Positions 25,344 through 35,142 of a stretch of 64,000 nt of DNA are shown piece after piece. A program made the position numbers and the translations under genes. Under the pieces are notes generated by a model. The model made no database searches. It was not told the DNA's origin and saw only the letters and a list, made by a program, of their open reading frames with translations. This DNA comes from Geothrix fuzhouensis (GTDB lineage Bacteria; Acidobacteriota; Holophagae; Holophagales; Holophagaceae): assembly GCF_024609325.1 (NCBI RefSeq), contig NZ_JANHMQ010000004.1, positions 154,460 through 218,459 of the forward strand. Direction: 5' to 3'. Every line of letters begins with the position of its first letter. Position 1 is the stretch's first letter.

Positions 25344-26618
25344 ATGACCCCCAAGTTCCCCATCCCGCCCATCGAGGACGACTTCCAGGCGCACCGCTGG
25401 GAGGGCATCACCCGGCCCTACGGCCCTGAGACGGTCAAGAAGCTCCGCGGCAGCCTCCGCATCGAGCACACCCTGGCCAAGCTGGGGGCCCGCAAGCTCT
25501 GGAGGCTGCTCCAGAACGACGAGCCCACCCGCGCCCTGGGCGCCCTCAGCGGCGGCCAGGCCGTCCAGATGGCCAAGGCCGGCCTGAAGGCCATCTACTG
25601 CTCCGGCTGGCAGGTGGCGGCGGACGCCAACCTGTCGGGCCAGACCTACCCGGACCAGAGCCTCTACCCCGCGAATTCCGTCCCCGCCCTCGTGAAGCGT
25701 CTCAACGGCGCCCTGCAGCGGGCCGATCAGATCGAGCACGGCGAAGGCGGCGTGAGCCGCGACTGGTTCCTGCCCATCGTGGCGGACGCCGAGGCGGGCT
25801 TCGGCGGCCCCCTCAACGCCTACGAGCTCATGAAGGGCATGATCGAGGCGGGTGCTTCCGGCGTCCACTTCGAGGACCAGCTCTCCAGCGAGAAGAAGTG
25901 CGGCCACCTCGGCGGCAAGGTCCTCATCCCCACGGGCCACTTCATCCGCACCCTGGTGGCGGCCCGCCTGGCGGCGGACGTCATGGACGTGCCCAGCCTC
26001 ATCATCGCCCGCACGGACGCCGACTCGGCCCGCCTCATCACCTCCGACATCGACGAGCGCGACCGGCCCTTCCTCACGGGTGAGCGCACGCCCGAGGGCT
26101 TCCACCGGATCACCGGCGGCGTCCAGATGGCCATCGCCCGCGCCAAGGCCTACGCCCCCTACGCGGACCTCATCTGGTGCGAGACCTCCACGCCCGACCT
26201 GAAGGAGGCCCGCGAGTTCGCGGAGGGTGTTCACGCTGCGTTCCCCGGCAAGCTGCTGGCCTACAACTGCTCGCCCTCCTTCAACTGGAAGAAGAAGCTC
26301 TCGGACGAGGAGATCGCCACCTTCCAGCGGGAGCTGAACGCGCTGGGCTACAAGTTCCAGTTCATCACCCTGGCGGGTTTCCACAGCCTCAACCACGGCA
26401 TGTTCGAGCTGGCCAACGCCTACCGCACCGAGCACATGACCGCCTACGCGCGGCTGCAAGAGGCCGAGTTCGCCGCCGAGGCCCAGGGTTACACGGCCAC
26501 CAAGCACCAGCGCGAGGTGGGCACGGGCTACTTCGACGAGGTGGCCCAGGCCATCAGTGGCGGGCTGGCTTCCACCCTGGCCCTGGTGGGATCCACAGAG
26601 TCCCAGCAGTTCCACTGA
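25344..26618 (+). CDS. aceA: Isocitrate lyase
   Basis: A 424-residue enzyme splitting isocitrate into glyoxylate and succinate, the entry to the glyoxylate shunt. The catalytic loop KKCGH is at 184-188, with Cys186 the active-site base. [11 protein letters not shown] (metal-binding) and [10 protein letters not shown] near the C-terminus are also typical. Length is normal for the bacterial type. No malate synthase gene is in the window. The gene is divergent from the RamB-like regulator, consistent with acetate or fatty-acid growth control. Confidence 0.96.
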   Translation: MTPKFPIPPIEDDFQAHRWEGITRPYGPETVKKLRGSLRIEHTLAKLGARKLWRLLQNDEPTRALGALSGGQAVQMAKAGLKAIYCSGWQVAADANLSGQTYPDQSLYPANSVPALVKRLNGALQRADQIEHGEGGVSRDWFLPIVADAEAGFGGPLNAYELMKGMIEAGASGVHFEDQLSSEKKCGHLGGKVLIPTGHFIRTLVAARLAADVMDVPSLIIARTDADSARLITSDIDERDRPFLTGERTPEGFHRITGGVQMAIARAKAYAPYADLIWCETSTPDLKEAREFAEGVHAAFPGKLLAYNCSPSFNWKKKLSDEEIATFQRELNALGYKFQFITLAGFHSLNHGMFELANAYRTEHMTAYARLQEAEFAAEAQGYTATKHQREVGTGYFDEVAQAISGGLASTLALVGSTESQQFH

Positions 26619-26639
26619 CGGCTTGAGCCTGGAGTACTT

Positions 26640-26711
26640 TAGGGTCTGTCTTCAAAGTGAATGCGAGCCGCGACGACGTCCGGCCGCACCCTACTTTGAA
26701 AACAGACCCTA
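26640..26711. mobile_element. 72-bp MITE-like inverted repeat
   Basis: TAGGGTCTGTCTTCAAAGT (26640-26658) and ACTTTGAAAACAGACCCTA (26693-26711) are inverted copies with one mismatch, enclosing 34 bases. The ends begin GGGTCTG inside TA, as in terminal repeats of IS5-like transposons, and no transposase is inside. It lies 22 bases past the aceA stop and could also fold as a transcript-end hairpin. Confidence 0.65.
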
Positions 26712-26760
26712 GGCTTTTCCGGACAGGGCCCGGAAGGAACTCCAAAATCTGGAGGCTGGG

Positions 26761-27660
26761 CTACTTGGTCACGGGTGTGGGCTCAGTCTTCTTTTCCGCG
26801 GGGTTCTGACCGCCGGTGACGCCTTCCGTGGTGGCGGGGGCCGGGGCGGCAGCCTTCGCACGCCCAGCCTCGTAGGTCTTTCCGGTGTGGTGGTAGGTGA
26901 GGTATTCGCCGAAGTAGACCGCCATGAGATCGCTGCAGTCCTTGAAGAAGGCGAACCCGTGGGCCTCGCCCTCCTTCAGGTCCACCGCCACGCCGGGCAG
27001 GTCCTTCACGACCTGGGCGTTCTCGGCGGCCTCCTTGTCGCCGCTGGCGGCCAGCACCAGGATGGAGGGTCGGCTGCGGAGCACGGCGCCCTTCAGGCGG
27101 TCCCGGGCGTCGGCGCCGAAGGCGCTGCTGCCAGCGGGGCTGAGGCTGAGGACAGCCACGGGCTTCACTTCGGGCGCGGCCAGAAGCACCGCGAAGGCGC
27201 CCACACTGGCGCCGGCCAGGCCGATGCGGCGGCCATCCACGCCGGGCTGCTTGCGGAGCCAGACGGCGGCCTGGGCCAGGTCAGCAGGGATCTTGTCGAA
27301 GCCCACGGCCGTGGCGGAGGTGGCGAAGTCGGCACTCACCCGGACCTCGGTCCCGTTCTTCATGGCGCTTTCGCCGTGGCCACGCAGATCCAGGGCCAGC
27401 ACGCCGATGCCCCGTGCCAGGAGCTTGTCGGTGAGGGGAGCCCAGCCGGTCCGGTCCGAGTGGAACTGGTGGGCGAGGATCACCACCGGGACCTTGGCCT
27501 TGGGTTTGGCGGTGGGCAGGGTGAGCGTCCCCTTGAGGGCGAAGCCGTCCGCACTGGTGAGAGCCATGTCGGTGGTGGAAGACGCGGCCACCAGCGGGGC
27601 AGCCAGTGGAGCGGCCAGGATCAGGGCCGCGAGAGGAGCCAGCAGACGGGGTGTGCGCAT
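26761..27660 (-). CDS. Secreted alpha/beta-hydrolase, dienelactone hydrolase-like
   Basis: 299 residues with a signal peptide (LAPLAALILAAPLAAPLVAA). The catalytic triad can be placed at Ser152 (GASVG), Asp208 (ASGDKEA) and His234 (EAHGFAFF). The early strand PVVILAHQFHSDRTGW forms the oxyanion region. The C-terminal 35 residues are Ala/Pro/Thr-rich and probably unstructured. ATG 27660 fits the signal peptide. Substrate unknown. Confidence 0.8.
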   Translation of the reverse strand: MRTPRLLAPLAALILAAPLAAPLVAASSTTDMALTSADGFALKGTLTLPTAKPKAKVPVVILAHQFHSDRTGWAPLTDKLLARGIGVLALDLRGHGESAMKNGTEVRVSADFATSATAVGFDKIPADLAQAAVWLRKQPGVDGRRIGLAGASVGAFAVLLAAPEVKPVAVLSLSPAGSSAFGADARDRLKGAVLRSRPSILVLAASGDKEAAENAQVVKDLPGVAVDLKEGEAHGFAFFKDCSDLMAVYFGEYLTYHHTGKTYEAGRAKAAAPAPATTEGVTGGQNPAEKKTEPTPVTK

Positions 27661-27748
27661 GGGGACCTCGTGAAAGTGCCCTACTGTAGCACCCAAGTTC
27701 CTGCGCCCCTGAGGTATAAAAGAAGGCTTCCGCTCTTTCGAGGTGCCC

Positions 27749-28321
27749 ATGTCCCAGACCCCCGACGCCATCCTGCAGGAAACCAAGCGCCGCATGCATG
27801 CGTCCGTGGAGGCGCTCAAGAAGGAGATGGCCACCATCCGCACGGGTCGGGCCAACGCCAGCCTGTTGGACAACGTGCATGTGGAGTACTACGGCTCCAT
27901 GGTGCCTCTGAATCAGATGGGCACGGTCTCGGTGCCCGAAGCCGGGATGCTGGTGGTGACGCCCTTCGACAAGAGCGCCATCAAGGCCGTGGAGACGGCC
28001 ATCCTCAAGTCCGACCTGGGCATCAACCCCGGCAACGATGGCAACGTGATCCGCCTGCCCATCCCCATGCTCACGGAGGAGCGCCGCCGGGACCTGGTGA
28101 AGGTGCTCCACCGACTGGGCGAGGAGATCAAGACCGGTGTGCGCAACATCCGCCGGGATGCCAACGAGGACGTGAAGAAGCTGGAGAAGCTCAAGGAAGG
28201 CCACATCTCCGAAGACGCCGCGAAGAAGGCCCTGGAGGACATCCAGAAGCTCACCGACCTCCACACCAAGGAGATCGACGAGGCCCTGAAGCACAAGGAA
28301 GCGGAGATCCTGAAAGTCTGA
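27749..28321 (+). CDS. frr: Ribosome recycling factor
   Basis: 190 residues of the usual two-domain protein that releases ribosomes from mRNA after termination together with EF-G. Typical segments are MATIRTGRANASLLD, NDGNVIRLPIP and RRDLVKVLHRLGEE. pyrH, the frequent neighbour, is not upstream; the gene seems isolated. The start ATG 27749 follows GAGGTGCCC. Confidence 0.96.
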   Translation: MSQTPDAILQETKRRMHASVEALKKEMATIRTGRANASLLDNVHVEYYGSMVPLNQMGTVSVPEAGMLVVTPFDKSAIKAVETAILKSDLGINPGNDGNVIRLPIPMLTEERRRDLVKVLHRLGEEIKTGVRNIRRDANEDVKKLEKLKEGHISEDAAKKALEDIQKLTDLHTKEIDEALKHKEAEILKV

Positions 28322-28323
28322 CC

Positions 28324-28470
28324 CCGCCGGGTGGCGGAGCGCGCTGCCGTGCAGCGCGCGAAGCCGGGACCCGGCGAGGGTCAGAATAACGACCGAATGG
28401 GACGCGATCCCACGCGGCACCGAAGCCGGGACCCGGCGAGGGTCAGAATCACGCCTGAGTGGGACGAGGT
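28324..28470. repeat. REP-like element and a 62-base direct repeat after frr
   Basis: GCCGGGT (from 28325) and ACCCGGC (28369-28375) enclose an inner stem CGCGCTGC/GCAGCGCG, the same plan as the blocks at 5766 and 6357. The right half, CGAAGCCGGGACCCGGCGAG, recurs 62 bases on (28359 and 28421) and is followed in both places by GGTCAGAAT. It fills the gap between frr and the permease gene. Confidence 0.65.
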
Positions 28471-28503
28471 CCGGCACGGGCAATTGCACTGGATGCCTGC
28501 TCC

Positions 28504-29277
28504 ATGCCCAGCCTTCCCGAGCTTCTCCTCCTCATGCTCGCCGCGCTGCTGGCGGGGTTCATCGACGCGGTGGTGGGCGGGGGCGGGCTCATCACCGTGC
28601 CGGCGCTCATGCTCGGTCTGCCCGCGGGCACGCCGCTGCCCACGCTGCTGGGCACGAACAAGGTGGTGGCCGTCACGGGCACCACCCTGGCGGCCGGCAA
28701 GTTCCTGCGCTCGGGCACCCTCCCCTGGCGGGAGATGGTGGTGCCGGTGCTGGCCTCGGCCCTTGGCGCTTCGGGCGGAGTCTGGCTCACCTACCGGGTG
28801 CACGCGGACTTCCTCCGGCCGGTCATGCTCGGGCTGTTGGTGGCCATGCTGGCCTTCACGCTGTTGAAGCCGGACCTGGGCCGCCTGCACGCACCCCGCT
28901 ACGGCCTGCACCACCAGCGCGGACTGGCGGCGCTCATCGCGATGGCCCTGGGCTTCTATGACGGCTTCTTCGGTCCCGGGACGGGGTCGGTGCTGATCTT
29001 CCTGTTTGTGGCCGTGCTGGGGTTCGACTTCCTGCGGTCGTCCGCCCTGGCCAAGAGCGTGAACTGGGCCTCGAACCTCACGGCCATGGCACTCTTTGTC
29101 TGGCAGGGCAGCTGGCTTCCCTCCGTGGCCCTCGGCATGGCCGCGGCCAACGGGGTGGGGGGCTACTTCGGTGCCCACATGGCTCTCAACAAGGGCAGCC
29201 GCTGGGTGCGGGGCCTTTTCATCACCGTGGTGGCGGCCCTGATTCTGCGCCTGGGCTGGCAAGTGCTTCGCGGCTGA
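28504..29277 (+). CDS. TauE/SafE (TSUP) family permease
   Basis: 257 residues with about eight transmembrane helices. The two family half-repeats begin AGFIDAVVGGGGLITVPAL and GFYDGFFGPGTGSVLIF. TSUP proteins move sulfite, sulfoacetate or other organosulfur anions, but neighbours here do not indicate a substrate. The chosen start is ATG 28504, where the first hydrophobic helix begins. Confidence 0.87.
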   Translation: MPSLPELLLLMLAALLAGFIDAVVGGGGLITVPALMLGLPAGTPLPTLLGTNKVVAVTGTTLAAGKFLRSGTLPWREMVVPVLASALGASGGVWLTYRVHADFLRPVMLGLLVAMLAFTLLKPDLGRLHAPRYGLHHQRGLAALIAMALGFYDGFFGPGTGSVLIFLFVAVLGFDFLRSSALAKSVNWASNLTAMALFVWQGSWLPSVALGMAAANGVGGYFGAHMALNKGSRWVRGLFITVVAALILRLGWQVLRG

Positions 29278-29320
29278 AACGGGCATTCCAATTCCCGCGG
29301 TGCCCGCCTAGGCTAATGCG

Positions 29321-29608
29321 ATGCCCTCCCGTCCCCGTCCCTTCACCTGGGACGTCCTCATTCGAACCCTGAGATTCTTCTACCTGCTGTGGGGCGGGAT
29401 GCTCCTGTCCACGCTGGCCTTCTATGGCCGGTTGAAGCTGCCGCCGGCCTTCTGGCATTGGCCGGAACTCTGCCGGGCCCTCATGGGGCCTTGGGGACGA
29501 GCCCTGGCCCTGGGTTTCGGCCTGGTGATGTGCCTGGCGGCCCTCCTGGAGGTCTGGGAACTGGTGGATCGCCTGCTGGTGCGATTCATGGGGGAGTCGG
29601 AGCACTAG
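29321..29608 (+). CDS. Small membrane protein of unknown function
   Basis: 95 residues with two predicted helices (FFYLLWGGMLLSTLAFYG and ALALGFGLVMCLAALLEVW). Not recognised. It lies between the TSUP permease and the FadL-like porin in the same direction; codon use fits a real gene. Confidence 0.55.
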   Translation: MPSRPRPFTWDVLIRTLRFFYLLWGGMLLSTLAFYGRLKLPPAFWHWPELCRALMGPWGRALALGFGLVMCLAALLEVWELVDRLLVRFMGESEH

Positions 29609-29719
29609 TTAGAACACTCCGCTTGGTGAATCGGACCCTTTTGGCGATCCTGGAGCCTTGGGCTTGAACCCTTTCCGGGTTCGGGCCATTCAAGAAGCGT
29701 GTCTCGGAGGCGTGGCGAT

Positions 29720-31090
29720 ATGGCGCAGGCAGTTCGTGGAATGTTCGGGGTAGGACTGCTGCTGGGCGTGGCCGCCCTGCCGGTGGCAGCTCAGAGTCTA
29801 GCCCTCCCGGCCGTGGACCCCGTGGGCATCGCCCGCGGCGGCGCCCAGGTGGCTTATGGCTACAGCCTGGAGGCGGCTACGGCCAATCCTGCGCTGCTGG
29901 CCTCCCAGAAGGAGAAGACCGGCTTCTACCTGGCGGCAGGGCTGGAAATGGCCTCCACGCAGCAGAGCCTGGAGTCGAACCAGAAGACCTTATACAGTTT
30001 CGACCGCAACCGAGTCATTGGGGGCTTCGGGCTGGCCAAACGCCTCTCGGCGACGCTCACCCTGGGTCTGAAGCTGGATGAACCGTACCTCCGCCACGAG
30101 AAGCTGCTGGATAACGCCCCCAGCCGCTACTTCGGCGATGGCATCGATCTATCGGCTCGTCGCCTGGAAGGGCAGGCTGCTTGGGCCCTCAACCCCAACA
30201 TGTCCGTTGGCCTAGGCCTCGGTGTGGCCCGACTCAGCTACGATTCCAGCAGCGTCATGCGGTTCGGCGTGCCACTCGATCCCTCCCAGCCCGTGTCGGG
30301 AGCCAATCCCGTGCAGGGCCTGGTGGAACAGCGGGTGGGCCAGAGCGGGAACAAGGTGGTTCCAAGCTATTCGCTGGGTTTTCGCTGGGCCATCAACCCC
30401 CGCTGGACCCTGGGTGCCACGCACCAGTCCGGCCTGAAGGGCGATCTGGCGATGCACGCCGGCTTCCAGGATCCATATCTGGGCCTCTACGCCAATGATG
30501 GCCTCAGCAGCGCCGACCTGGGCACAGGAACCCGGGCTACGGCGCTGTTAGGGGCTTCGACCCCGGTGGTGGGCGGGTCGAGAACACTGGAACTGCCTTC
30601 TCAGACCACCGTGGGCTTCCGGCATCGCGCCCATCCCATGGTGACCTGGGAGGCGGATCTCCGCTGGACGTCCGCGGGCCTGCGGGTACCTGCCTTCGCC
30701 CTGGTGGCCACCCCTTCGGGTCCGGTGACTGCCCCGGCGGAGCTGCCCCGCGGCAAAGGCCATTTCGGACTCAGCGCTTCGGTGGAAATCGAACTGGACA
30801 AGGACTGGACCCTGCGGAGCGGCCTCAGCCTCGACCAGCGCTCGGTGGATGAGTCGATGACCGAGCCCCTGCTGGGTGGCTCGCGAACCGCGGCCTTCTC
30901 CGTGGGTGCCGGGTACAAAGCCTGGGGTGGCGAGTGGAGCATCGGTTACCAGTACCGCCAGAGCGAGGACCAGGACACCCACCGCCTCACCGGCGTCTGG
31001 AGCGACACGGGCTTCCGCACCGGCGTCACCCGCACGAGGGTCGAAGGGATGGGGCACCTCATGGCCATCGGGTACAGGAGGGCGTTCTGA
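29720..31090 (+). CDS. FadL/OmpP1-like outer-membrane protein
   Basis: 456 residues with a signal peptide (GVGLLLGVAALPVAAQS). The mature N-terminus PAVDPVGIARGGAQVAYGYS, followed by ATANPALLA, is the FadL/TodX hatch pattern, and the rest alternates like beta-strands (ATLTLGLKLDEPYL; SIGYQYRQSED). FadL porins import hydrophobic compounds. GGAGG at 29706-29710 supports ATG 29720 over the GTG at 29699. Confidence 0.75.
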   Translation: MAQAVRGMFGVGLLLGVAALPVAAQSLALPAVDPVGIARGGAQVAYGYSLEAATANPALLASQKEKTGFYLAAGLEMASTQQSLESNQKTLYSFDRNRVIGGFGLAKRLSATLTLGLKLDEPYLRHEKLLDNAPSRYFGDGIDLSARRLEGQAAWALNPNMSVGLGLGVARLSYDSSSVMRFGVPLDPSQPVSGANPVQGLVEQRVGQSGNKVVPSYSLGFRWAINPRWTLGATHQSGLKGDLAMHAGFQDPYLGLYANDGLSSADLGTGTRATALLGASTPVVGGSRTLELPSQTTVGFRHRAHPMVTWEADLRWTSAGLRVPAFALVATPSGPVTAPAELPRGKGHFGLSASVEIELDKDWTLRSGLSLDQRSVDESMTEPLLGGSRTAAFSVGAGYKAWGGEWSIGYQYRQSEDQDTHRLTGVWSDTGFRTGVTRTRVEGMGHLMAIGYRRAF

Positions 31091-31113
31091 GCAGCCTCGG
31101 GACTGGCTTCTAG

Positions 31114-31839
31114 ATGCGCTACCTCGGCCCCCATGCGTGTGAAGAGGCCCTGGCCAGGGGCGAGCTCCACACGGTCTGGCTCGCGCCAGCGGCGTTCGGA
31201 CGAATGGCGAAACTCATCGCCGAGGCCCGCGGCGCGGGCGTGGTCATCCACCGCGAACCCATGGAGGGCCTGGATCGCCGCGCGCAGGGCCAGCGCCATC
31301 AGGGCGTGCTGGGCGAGGGCGGTCCCTTCGCCTACACGGAGTTCGAGGAGATCGTGGCTCGCCTCAAGGCCAAGGGTGATGCCGCGCTGGTGCTGGCCCT
31401 GGATGGGGTCACCGATCCCCACAACCTGGGGGCCATCCTGCGTTCGGCTGCGGCCGCCGCGGTGGATGGCGTGATCCTGCCGGAACGGCGGTCGGCGGCG
31501 GTGAACGAGACGGTGGTGCGTGCCAGTGCGGGCACGGCGGGCCGCGTGCCTGTCTGCCGCGTGGTGAACCTCGGCCGCACGCTGGATGAGCTCAAGGAGG
31601 CCGGTGGCTGGATCTACGGCCTGGCGGCGGGCGAGGGCAGCCGGGACTACCTGCAGGAGCCCTTCGATCGCGCCACAGTGCTGGTGATGGGGGCCGAAGG
31701 AGAGGGCCTGCACCTCAAGATCCGGGAACGCTGCGACGGCCTGCTGTACATCCCCATGCCGGGCGGCATCGAGAGCCTGAATGTCTCCGCGGCCGCGGCA
31801 GTAACCCTCTTCCGGGTCCTGGCCCGGCGGCAGTCGTGA
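31114..31839 (+). CDS. rlmB: TrmH-family 23S rRNA 2'-O-methyltransferase, RlmB-like
   Basis: 241 residues with a short substrate-binding domain (RYLGPHACEEALARGEL) and a SPOUT knot domain: DGVTDPHNLGAILRSAAA, GAEGEGLHLKIRERCDG and PMPGGIESLNVSAAAAV are the three SPOUT motifs. RlmB methylates a 23S rRNA guanosine ribose (G2251 in E. coli). It is followed by the tRNA-tuf cluster. Other TrmH homologues are possible but the motif order favours RlmB. Confidence 0.88.
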   Translation: MRYLGPHACEEALARGELHTVWLAPAAFGRMAKLIAEARGAGVVIHREPMEGLDRRAQGQRHQGVLGEGGPFAYTEFEEIVARLKAKGDAALVLALDGVTDPHNLGAILRSAAAAAVDGVILPERRSAAVNETVVRASAGTAGRVPVCRVVNLGRTLDELKEAGGWIYGLAAGEGSRDYLQEPFDRATVLVMGAEGEGLHLKIRERCDGLLYIPMPGGIESLNVSAAAAVTLFRVLARRQS

Positions 31840-31859
31840 GCGCGCCCGGAAGTTTCCCC

Positions 31860-31888
31860 TTGAGGCACCCGTGGACGCGTGATATCTT
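31860..31888 (+). promoter_or_regulatory. Candidate promoter of the tRNA-tuf cluster
   Basis: TTGAGG (31860-31865) and TATCTT (31883-31888) are 17 bases apart, the ideal sigma-70 spacing. They lie about 130 bases before the first tRNA. The leader after it can fold TGTCAGG/CCCTGACA and GGAGCCCC/GGGGTTCC stems. Confidence 0.5.
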
Positions 31889-32020
31889 TCGAGTTCCCTG
31901 TCAGGAAAGCCCTGCCTCGCAGCGACCCTGACACGGAGCCCCGGTAGGGGTTCCGAGGGGACGTTTTCCGGGCTTTCCGGGAAGCATTGACAAGCCCCGG
32001 GAGGGGCGACGGACAAGCAT

Positions 32021-32107
32021 GCCGAGATGGCCGAGTGGTTAATGGCAGCAGACTGTAAATCTGCCACGCAACGCGTTACGGAGGTTCGAATCCTTCTCTC
32101 GGCACCA
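32021..32107 (+). tRNA. tRNA-Tyr (GTA)
   Basis: 87 bases. The acceptor stem GCCGAGA pairs with TCTCGGC, and CCA is encoded. The anticodon GTA is at 32055-32057 and the T-loop is GGTTCGAATC. A long variable arm (class II) is present, as in bacterial tRNA-Tyr. Confidence 0.96.
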
Positions 32108-32139
32108 GTCCGCTGGACCCTAAGTTCTCGGGATTCCAT

Positions 32140-32216
<77 letters not shown>

Positions 32217-32290
32217 CCCTCCTCCCCCGTCCCGCCGGTTCCACCCGGCCCGACGGCAAGGCCCCCCGCCTCACGGCGGGAAGGTTCAAA

Positions 32291-32365
<75 letters not shown>

Positions 32366-32421
32366 CCCTTCGCACTGTTCAACCTTCCTTCATTCTCTCT
32401 TCCACCCTTCAGGAGGCACCC

Positions 32422-33615
<1,194 letters not shown>

Positions 33616-33649
33616 TGGCCTGATCCGCCCTCCGACTTAGGAGGTCCAG

Positions 33650-33799
33650 ATGCGCGACATCGTTCACCTGCAGTGCCAAGACTGCAAGCGCAAGAACTAC
33701 AGCACCACCAAGAATAAGAAGACCACCACCGGCAAGCTTGAATTCAACAAGTTCTGCCGCTTCTGTGGCGGGTATAAGATTCACCGCGAGACCAAGTAG
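33650..33799 (+). CDS. rpmG: Ribosomal protein L33
   Basis: 49 residues starting MRDIVHLQCQDCKRKNY and ending YKIHRETK. Two CxxC pairs (CQDC and CRFC) mark the zinc-binding form of L33. AGGAGG lies at 33639-33644, close before ATG 33650. It sits between tuf and tRNA-Trp, its usual place in this operon type. Confidence 0.95.
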   Translation: MRDIVHLQCQDCKRKNYSTTKNKKTTTGKLEFNKFCRFCGGYKIHRETK

Positions 33800-33853
33800 G
33801 TCTCCGGTCGAGGGGTTTCCCACCCGGCGCTACCAACAGCCGGGTGGTCCCAC

Positions 33854-33929
33854 AGGGGAGTAGCTCAGTTGGTAGAGCAGCGGACTCCAAATCCGCAGGT
33901 CGCGGGTTCGAAGCCTGTCTCCCCTGCCA
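33854..33929 (+). tRNA. tRNA-Trp (CCA)
   Basis: 76 bases. The acceptor stem AGGGGAG pairs with CTCCCCT, followed by G and an encoded CCA end. The anticodon CCA is at 33887-33889 and the T-loop is GGTTCGAAGC. Confidence 0.96.
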
Positions 33930-33998
33930 CCTTCCCGGCCCCGGCGATCCTGCTCGGGGCCAGGTTTTTCTCACCGAATCCTTTCCACGGGGTCCAAC

Positions 33999-34193
33999 GT
34001 GATCGGCGCCATCAAGCAGCAGGCCAGGGATCTGTTCGCGGAACTCGACCGGGTGGACTGGCCTAGTAAAGAGAAGGTCATCAGCTCCACATGGACGGTC
34101 GTGATCGTCTCGGTGTTTGTCGGCGTCTACCTGTGGTCCGTGGACTGGGTCCTCTCCAAGGGTTTCGCGTACTTCTTCCTGAAGACACGCTGA
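33999..34193 (+). CDS. secE: Preprotein translocase subunit SecE
   Basis: 64 residues, the short single-helix SecE. The conserved cytoplasmic segment FAELDRVDWPSKEKVISST precedes one transmembrane helix (VVIVSVFVGVYLWSVDWVL). It clamps SecY in the Sec channel. The start is GTG 33999. It lies between tRNA-Trp and nusG, with 13 bases to nusG. Confidence 0.94.
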   Translation: MIGAIKQQARDLFAELDRVDWPSKEKVISSTWTVVIVSVFVGVYLWSVDWVLSKGFAYFFLKTR

Positions 34194-34206
34194 GCCGGAG
34201 GCAACC

Positions 34207-34845
34207 ATGACCGATTTCGTGAGCACCCCCCAGGACACGGTGGTTCCGCCCCAGACGCAGGGTCGCGAGCTCAAGTGGTTCATCATCCACACCTATTCGG
34301 GCTATGAAGCCAAGGTGATGGAGCATCTCCGTCAGCGCATCAAGATGGAAGAGCGCGACGAGAACTTCGGGGACATCCAGATCCCCGAGGAGACCTACGA
34401 GGAGATGAAGGTCGACGCCAAGTCCGGCAAGAAGGAGCGCGTCGTCAAGAAGCGCAAGTCGTTCCCCGGCTACCTGCTCGTGCAGATCCAGGTGGAGCGC
34501 AAGCCCGGCGGCTCCGTCGAGATGGCTGACGCCGACTGGCACCTGGTGCGCAACACGCCCAAGGTGACCAGCTTCGTGGGCGCCAACAAGAAGCGGCCCA
34601 CGCCCCTGACGGACGAGGAAGTCCGCCAGATCATGCACCACACGGAAGAGACCCAGGAAAAGCCCAAACCCAAGTACCACTTCGAGAAGGGCGAAAAGGT
34701 CCGCATCATCGACGGCCCCTTCGCCAACTTCGAGGGCGACGTGGACGAGATCCACGAGGAGCGCTCCACCATCAAGGTCATGGTCACGGTCTTCGGTCGT
34801 TCCACCCCCGTCGAGCTGGACTTCATCCAGGTCGAGAAGCGGTGA
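34207..34845 (+). CDS. nusG: Transcription elongation/antitermination factor NusG
   Basis: 212 residues. The NGN domain (KWFIIHTYSGYEAKVMEHL) is followed by the KOW domain (FEKGEKVRIIDGPFANFEG) and the closing VELDFIQVEKR. It is about 30 residues longer than E. coli NusG because of a short N-terminal extension and an insertion around residues 60-80 (EEMKVDAKSGKKERVVKKRK). GGAGG precedes ATG 34207. Confidence 0.96.
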   Translation: MTDFVSTPQDTVVPPQTQGRELKWFIIHTYSGYEAKVMEHLRQRIKMEERDENFGDIQIPEETYEEMKVDAKSGKKERVVKKRKSFPGYLLVQIQVERKPGGSVEMADADWHLVRNTPKVTSFVGANKKRPTPLTDEEVRQIMHHTEETQEKPKPKYHFEKGEKVRIIDGPFANFEGDVDEIHEERSTIKVMVTVFGRSTPVELDFIQVEKR

Positions 34846-34874
34846 ATGCTGTCCGGGGGACCGCGCTGCGCGCT

Positions 34875-34938
34875 CTCCATCTGACGCATAGCGCCCCGCG
34901 CTGTGCTCCTGCAGACCGGCCGCGGAGATGGAGCCTCC
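34875..34938 (+). repeat. Structured element shared with the sodB tail array
   Basis: CTCCATCT (34875-34882) pairs with AGATGGAG (34926-34933), and GCATAGCGC (34886-34894) with GCGCTGTGC (34898-34906). The same two stems, loop CCC, and trailing GGAGCCTCC occur on the minus strand at 5934-6009 and 6195-6270. Relative to those copies the outer stem has changed G-C to A-T on both sides, and the inner stem keeps pairing through a U-G wobble. It lies just behind nusG. Confidence 0.65.
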
Positions 34939-35026
34939 CCCCGGAGCGCCCTCGCCCGGCGCAGCCGGGCAACGGCTTTCCCCACATTTCCTGAAGACTT
35001 TCTCCGGTCCTTCAGGTAGACTTTCA

Positions 35027-35056
35027 CGTCCCGGTCCGTCTGGATCGGGACGTTTT
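35027..35056 (+). terminator. Intrinsic terminator between nusG and rplK
   Basis: CGTCCCGGTCC (35027-35037) pairs with GGATCGGGACG (35042-35052) around GTCT and is followed by TTTT. An 11-bp stem plus U-run is a good intrinsic terminator, which would separate secE-nusG transcription from the rplK operon or act as an attenuator. Confidence 0.7.
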
Positions 35057-35142
35057 CAACCCGGCTGGGTGATCCGCAGGATCCCCACCCTACAAGGCGG
35101 ACGTCGCCGGCATGTGCCGGAATCCTCCGCGGGAGCATCGAC

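Noticed and set aside
31987..32020. TTGACA at about 31985 as a second tRNA-tuf promoter
   Set aside because: No acceptable -10 hexamer lies at proper spacing before tRNA-Tyr.
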